From the NCBI GenBank assembly GCA_030770535.1, contig JASVEC010000108.1:1-55747 (forward strand): a stretch of 55,747 nt of DNA, given 5' to 3'. The stretch is from Batkoa obscura (taxonomy: Eukaryota; Entomophthoromycota; Entomophthoromycetes; Entomophthorales; Batkoaceae). Shown here piece by piece: positions 50,683 to 55,747 of this stretch. The notes under the pieces were generated by a model. That model ran no database searches. It was not told where the DNA came from and worked only from the letters and a program-made list of their open reading frames with translations. Every line of letters starts with the position of its first letter. Position 1 is the stretch's first letter. The translations under genes were made by a program, and so were the position numbers.

Positions 50683-51550
50683 ATTATTCTTTATAAATAG
50701 ATTTTAATGCTATAAAATTTTGGTATAAGCGGTTTTGATAGATAATGAATATTTATTATTTTATCAACAAGGGTATTAATATTTGATAATAAGGTTCCCA
50801 CGTCAGCTGTTATTATTAAATGTATTCAAGTCATATGATATAAAGGACTAAAAGGACATTAAACCAACTATATACTTCAGAGTATCTAATAAGTTTAGAT
50901 TATAAAACCCTGAAAGTAATTATTACGATCATTGATAGTCTTTATTATTATATTTTTCAAAATGTACTATATGATAATCTTCACGAATATGTGGTAAATC
51001 GATTAATGGCAGGCATAACCAGTAATAATACTATTGAAGTTTCTATTGTTTTTATAGATCTATAATCAAATTTGGAAAAATATAGCAAAAAGTAAACATG
51101 TGTAAATCTTTTATAGAGATTAAACATCTAGTGTAAAACAAAAACATTTACTTTCTTATAGTGAGCTTTGTAACCCATTGTAAACTTTACATAAAAGTAA
51201 AAAAATAGTTGAGGGGTATCATCAAAGCACAACTGTAAGCTCTAGAATTGTGCAACGTTAAACTAAGATAGGACTCAAACTCATTCAAAGCTTTTTAATT
51301 TTTAGTCTTTTCTATTATTCTTTAATCTTTTTACATCTAATCCCTTTATTATTCCTTAATTGTTTTAGTATTTTAGGACAGGACTGAAGTAAAAATCAGT
51401 TACTGTACCCTGATCTATTGACAAAAGACTCACCTATAAAGCTTTGATATCAAAATACTGTCATTTAGGAACCCATACCTTTTAATTTCAACATATAGGC
51501 AAATTAAAATTTTCATAATTCTTTCAAAAATAAATTGACGTTTTATATAG

Positions 51551-51647
51551 GGGGTTGTATTTTTTTGTTTAAGAATTTTACTGATAATTTCCGCTCAAAT
51601 AACGCTCAAAAAATGGAAAAAGTAATGAAACCAAAAAAAATATTCTC
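51551..51647 (+). mobile_element. MITE copy P (97 bp), TSD ATAG
   Basis: Starts GGGGTTGTATTTTTTTGTTT and ends ATATTCTC; ATAG at 51547-51550 and 51648-51651. The non-palindromic target makes the 4-base duplication certain. Confidence 0.9.
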
Positions 51648-51771
51648 ATAGATTTAAAATTTTGATTCAAACTGATTTTCAATAAATTGAAACCACCAGT
51701 AATATAGAAATAGTTTCTTTTTGCTCGATTTCAAGATTAACCGTATAAGGGTGTTTCTTTGCTCAACATCT

Positions 51772-51868
51772 GGGGATATGTTTTTTTATTTAGGAATTTC
51801 AGTAACAACCTTTCCGCTCGAATAACACTTAAAAAATGGCAAAGTAACGAAATCAAAAAAGCATCCCT
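51772..51868 (+). mobile_element. MITE copy Q (97 bp), TSD ATCT
   Basis: Starts GGGGATATGTTTTTTTATTT and ends AGCATCCCT; ATCT at 51768-51771 and 51869-51872. Also non-palindromic. Confidence 0.88.
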
Positions 51869-52346
51869 ATCTATTTAATATTTTTTTCGAAATTTTACGC
51901 TACAGAAAATGATCTAAGAAGTGAAATTGGAAAGTTTTTGTCTTATTTTTAACTGGGCTTTTAAACTTATGAAAACTATTCAATATTTGCGTAAGGGAAG
52001 TATTTAGGAAAACTACCTTTTTTTCACCATTATAAATAATAAGGTAAATGTAAAAAGATTTATATAATATTGTATTTTTTTAAAGGAAAAATTAATTCAG
52101 ATTTGGGCTATACGGTACTGTTATTTGTTTTATTTCAATACATTGAATTTATGTAAATATAAATCTTGTAAATTATTGGGAAATAAATCTTAACATTCCT
52201 TAAATATAATGTTCAATTTTTTCAACACAATTAATAAGAAACTTAAATATAAACTATTTTTTATTGACTTTCATTAATTTATACATTCTTTAATTTTTTA
52301 ATTTTTTAATAAAAGTACAGACTAATTTTTCGCCACTATATTATAT

Positions 52347-52444
52347 GGGGCTGTTTTTTTGGCTTTATTATTTTTTCCATCTTTTAAGCGCTATTTGGGT
52401 GGAAAAATTGTTAGTAAAATTCTTAAATACAGAAATCCATCCCC
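52347..52444 (-). mobile_element. MITE copy R (98 bp), TSD ATAT
   Basis: Inverted orientation: starts GGGGCTGTTTTTTTGGCTTT and ends CCATCCCC; ATAT at 52343-52346 and 52445-52448. Confidence 0.9.
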
Positions 52445-52676
52445 ATATCATTGTTATTTTCAATTTATAATTTGATAAAGTCTTATAGTAAGCAATATTA
52501 TATAAAGCTTGACAAAAAATATAGAACTCATTAGTGATACTTGAAATTACACTAAAGATAAGATTTGTTTAAAGATTTATTAGAATGTGACCAATCTTAT
52601 TATAGCTCAATGAAAATAATTGTATTAAAAACGTTTGAACAAATTCTTTCAAAAGTATGAATGTAAAAAATAATAT

Positions 52677-52773
52677 GGAGATGTATTTTTGTATTTAAGA
52701 ATTTTACTAACAATTTTTCCACCCAAATAGCGCTTAAAAGATGGAAAAAGTAATGAAGCCAAAAAACACTCTC
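52677..52773 (+). mobile_element. MITE copy S (97 bp), TSD ATAT
   Basis: Starts GGAGATGTATTTTTGTATTT and ends ACACTCTC; ATAT at 52673-52676 and 52774-52777. Confidence 0.88.
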
Positions 52774-52999
52774 ATATGTTTAATATACTTGTCAACTTAA
52801 AGTTAAAATTCTCAATACCTCAAATTTAAAAATTTATAACACTTGTTAGTTACATACCATTTTAGATAAATTTACTTTTACTCAAATTATACATTATTCT
52901 TGATTATTTATTTTATACTAATTTTTTATTAAAACTTAGCCTATAAAAACAAAACAACAACATTTACCATTATAAACAAAAAAGTGACCCAACTACCAT

Positions 53000-55740
53000 T
53001 TAATGAGGTGGACGGTTTGCATTATAAGCAAAACCACCGGGCCCTATTGGTGGTTGACTTTGAGGTGGAGGGGGAAAATAAGCCGGTGCAGGGCCATTAT
53101 AGGCCGTAGGATCTATATAATTGGCAGGTGGATTCATACCATTTAATGGATAGCTATTATTATTATTGTAAGCACCAGGATAGGGGGTCGGTGGCTGTGA
53201 TGTAATTCTAGTTTTGTAAGCTCTTTTCCCACGACATATACAAGAGCATAAACAAGATAATAATATTAAACCAAGTCCAACGCCAACAACAATCGCTATG
53301 ATTTTATTATTTTGAAACCAGGTAAGTATGGTATCAACTATAAACAAAATTAGCTAAACTGAATTAAAATAATACAAAACTTACAAAAGTTACCACCAAC
53401 ACATTTCCCTTTATCACAAAATTGATTATTACCACATTGGGTACCATCAGCGAAATCACCCGCCATGCTATAGCATGTTAACAAAGAATCTTCTGAAGCA
53501 CAAGTCAATTTACAAGGAGCGTTATTGAAATTTGAACATGCTTTACTTAATAGTACATTAGTACCCTGAGATCTAGATTTACATTGAGCATCTCTAGAAG
53601 TACATAATCCATTGGCGCATTTTAAATCACCACTTGTTGAATTACATGGTGTACCATTATCTAAAAAGATATCTTTTGGACATTCTCCACTTTTTCCATC
53701 ACACACTTCTTCAAGGTCACATTCTCCTGCTTTTTTACGGCAGACTACACCAGAAGATTTGACTTTGCAACCATTACAGCAAGCATCATTTTGATCACTA
53801 TTATTGTTAATTTAAAATTTTATTTTGTTATTTAATAATAAACTTACTCGCATTGTGCCCCATTTTTAAATTTACAAGTTTTAGGGTCACAACATTGATT
53901 ATCTTTACAACCTGCTTCACCACCACAATCACAATCTTCTCCCTTTTCACGAATACCGTTACCACACATTGCTTCGGAATAAGTGGGTATAGAACCAGAT
54001 GAAGAGAGACATGAACCAGAAGATGAAATGGTGGAGCACATTGATCTAAGTGAACAAGGACTAAAAAATAGAAATTTATAAAATAAAATTAAAAATTTCA
54101 ATTAAAAAGTGAATTACCTAAAATCAAGACTTTTTGGTGTACTTGATGGATTCATTAAATATTTCCCTTTACAATCACAATCCCCATCACAAGGACAACA
54201 GCCTAAACATGATCTTCCAGAACATGGACAATCGCTTGAAGTACAATCATGTTGAGCACCAAAATTATGTCCAATTTCATGAGCTACTACTTTCCATGTT
54301 TCCTCTGTTACTGAAGATACTCCGGTTCCTGTGTCTCCTTGCAAGCCTCCTTTATAACAAAGTTAATATAAATAAAATGCTTAGACTTTTAATACTACCT
54401 CTAGCATCCCCTCTTGAAGAAGCGCATAAAGTACCAAGGTAAGCTAAACCAACTTGTGGACCTGATCTAATTAAAAATGAATAAAAATTGAAGTTTTATG
54501 AACAAATCAACTTACTTGCAATCGGTCATAAGATGCCAAAGGCCAGTATCATCTCTACCTTTCTTATCTCTCCAACTGGAGAAATCACCTAATCTGTTTT
54601 CCATAGTATAACCAGTATCACATTTTCTATTCCATGGAGTATCTGAACTTGGTGAACTTGGACAAGAATCAGAATTAGCTTCAATTTTTATAATTCCTAT
54701 TTTTATATTGAAATTCCTTTCATATAATTGAGATACCGTATTCCATTCATGAATAATTTGTTTTTTGGCGTTTTCTGGAGTTTTGTACTTAGCTATGTAG
54801 TTACAATCAGCTGCGACACCCATATATAACACGCGTTTCTTCATGTCACAGCCATAATTTGAACCAGAATCTCTTCTCCACAGTTTGGAATTTGATAACC
54901 AAGAATGAACGATATTTTTTTTGCTTAAAAATACATCATGATTTTTATTGGTACCACAAGAATATTTTACTCCATTTTCATTGTTATTATTGATTGAAGT
55001 TGAAAGATAAATGACACTATTTGCTTTTGAATGTTTATAACTTCTTACATTTGAATTTGGTATAACGGCATCTTCTTTTTTTCTTTGATCATTAAATTGT
55101 TTTATTGGTTTTATATTATATAACTCATCTTGGTATGTAAATACTCCTTGATAACTCAATCCTTCATTTCTATAAATGGTAAATAAATATTTAAGGTAGT
55201 CATCTAATAGATCTTACTCATCTTCATGAATCATAATACTAGCCCAACCCGTTTTATGTTCTGGTTCATATTCTAAAGCTAACCATTCATGATCCAAATT
55301 CTTCATCTCTTTACTCTCTTCATTGATCACCAAACCTTTATAAATTAAAAAATCCTTTTCATCTAATTTTGAACTTTGTTTTTGACCATCTATTAACTCC
55401 ACCATCTTTGCTTTTTTATGAATTAACTCCGTACTTGGTTCTAAATAGATTTTAAACGTTTTATTATAAGCGCTAATACTCAATGATAATCGTGAGTCAT
55501 GCTTCAATTTATCATTTAAAACTATTTGGTCTCTTCTTTGTAATTTATTTAATTGCTCAATACTTGGAAGCAACCGAACTTTAGGTTCCATGTATTCATA
55601 ATATTTTATTATTCCTTCAGGTTCTTGAAGAGAATGAGCTAAAAAAGATTAATCACTTGATATAAAGTCTCAATATCGTAATTACCTAAGGTTGATATAA
55701 TATTAACTATTAAATAGATTAAATAAAATTTAATAAACAT
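53000..55740 (-). CDS. ADAM family transmembrane metalloprotease-disintegrin
   Basis: Eight exons (55740-55686, 55638-55218, 55169-54516, 54466-54399, 54349-54118, 54060-53848, 53797-53385, 53337-53000), all in phase, 797 residues. A hydrophobic signal peptide (MFIKFYLIYLIVNIISTL) leads a propeptide of about 240 residues with a basic KLWRRDS cleavage candidate. The reprolysin-type catalytic domain has HEIGHNFGAQHD (three zinc-binding His and catalytic Glu) and a Met-turn YLMNPS. Between them lies a loop with about eleven cysteines. A disintegrin domain follows (CGNGIREKGEDCDCG, ECDLEEVCDG in place of RGD), then a cysteine-rich part, a transmembrane helix (IIAIVVGVGLGLILLSCLC) and a proline-rich cytosolic tail (YFPPPPQSQPPIGPGG). 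It probably sheds surface proteins; fungal ADAMs are known but poorly studied. The start codon lies seven bases from the window end, so its promoter is outside. Confidence 0.95.
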
Positions 55741-55747
55741 TTAAAAA

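Larger units (their letters stand above)
51869..52999. other. Spacer before the ADAM gene 3' end
   Basis: Contains MITE copies R and S, nothing else recognised. Confidence 0.5.

Overview
The window is nuclear DNA of a strongly AT-rich eukaryote, very probably a fungus. It carries an APSES (StuA-type) transcription factor, an Rsr1/Rap1 GTPase, a 14-helix DHA2-type drug-efflux MFS protein, a fungal-style transmembrane ADAM protease and many introns of about 45 to 70 bases with GTAAGT-like donors and TAG acceptors. An early-diverging AT-rich lineage (for example Entomophthoromycotina) fits, but this is inference. The standard code fits every gene.

Layout. Bases 345-14044 are gene-dense: a voltage-sensor-like membrane protein, YKT6, a Rab11/Ypt31 GTPase, a NIPA-type magnesium transporter, a four-helix protein, a PHAF1 (UPF0183) homologue with a long disordered N-terminal extension, MOG1 and a CoA-type Nudix hydrolase. 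After 14 kb, genes sit singly or in pairs in long AT-rich spacers: StuA-like factor (19.7-21.1 kb), PARP (22.5-24.7), mitochondrial bL32m (26.3), an ASCH-like conserved protein (27.2-28.5), DHA2 transporter (29.9-31.5), Rsr1 (36.0-36.6), sugar porter (40.9-42.5), a second MFS protein that looks bacterial-like (47.0-48.5) and an ADAM protease (53.0-55.7). Several genes serve membrane traffic and polarity (Ykt6, Rab11, Rsr1, PHAF1), but they do not form a cluster.

Mobile DNA. The main discovery is a DNA transposon family. Two nearly identical 2.4-kb copies (32011-34425 and 43135-45557) have terminal inverted repeats beginning GGGG(C/T)TGTC and a D-D-E-like transposase gene. One copy has an open gene if a 66-base intron is removed; the other carries two single-base indels. 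An internally deleted relative abuts the second copy. Eighteen complete and two partial copies of a 94-99 bp MITE lie in the spacers. The MITEs share both ends with the 2.4-kb element, and many have a visible 4-bp target duplication (mostly ATAT, also AAAT, ATTT, ATAG, ATCT). This looks like an autonomous element and its non-autonomous swarm, of a superfamily I cannot name. A tRNA-derived SINE-like unit and a LINE 3' fragment lie at 45.7-46.6 kb.

Quality note: three conserved genes (YKT6, Rab11, PHAF1) each contain one small frame break, which could be assembly error or real. No CRISPR array, rRNA, functional tRNA or virus-like element was recognised.
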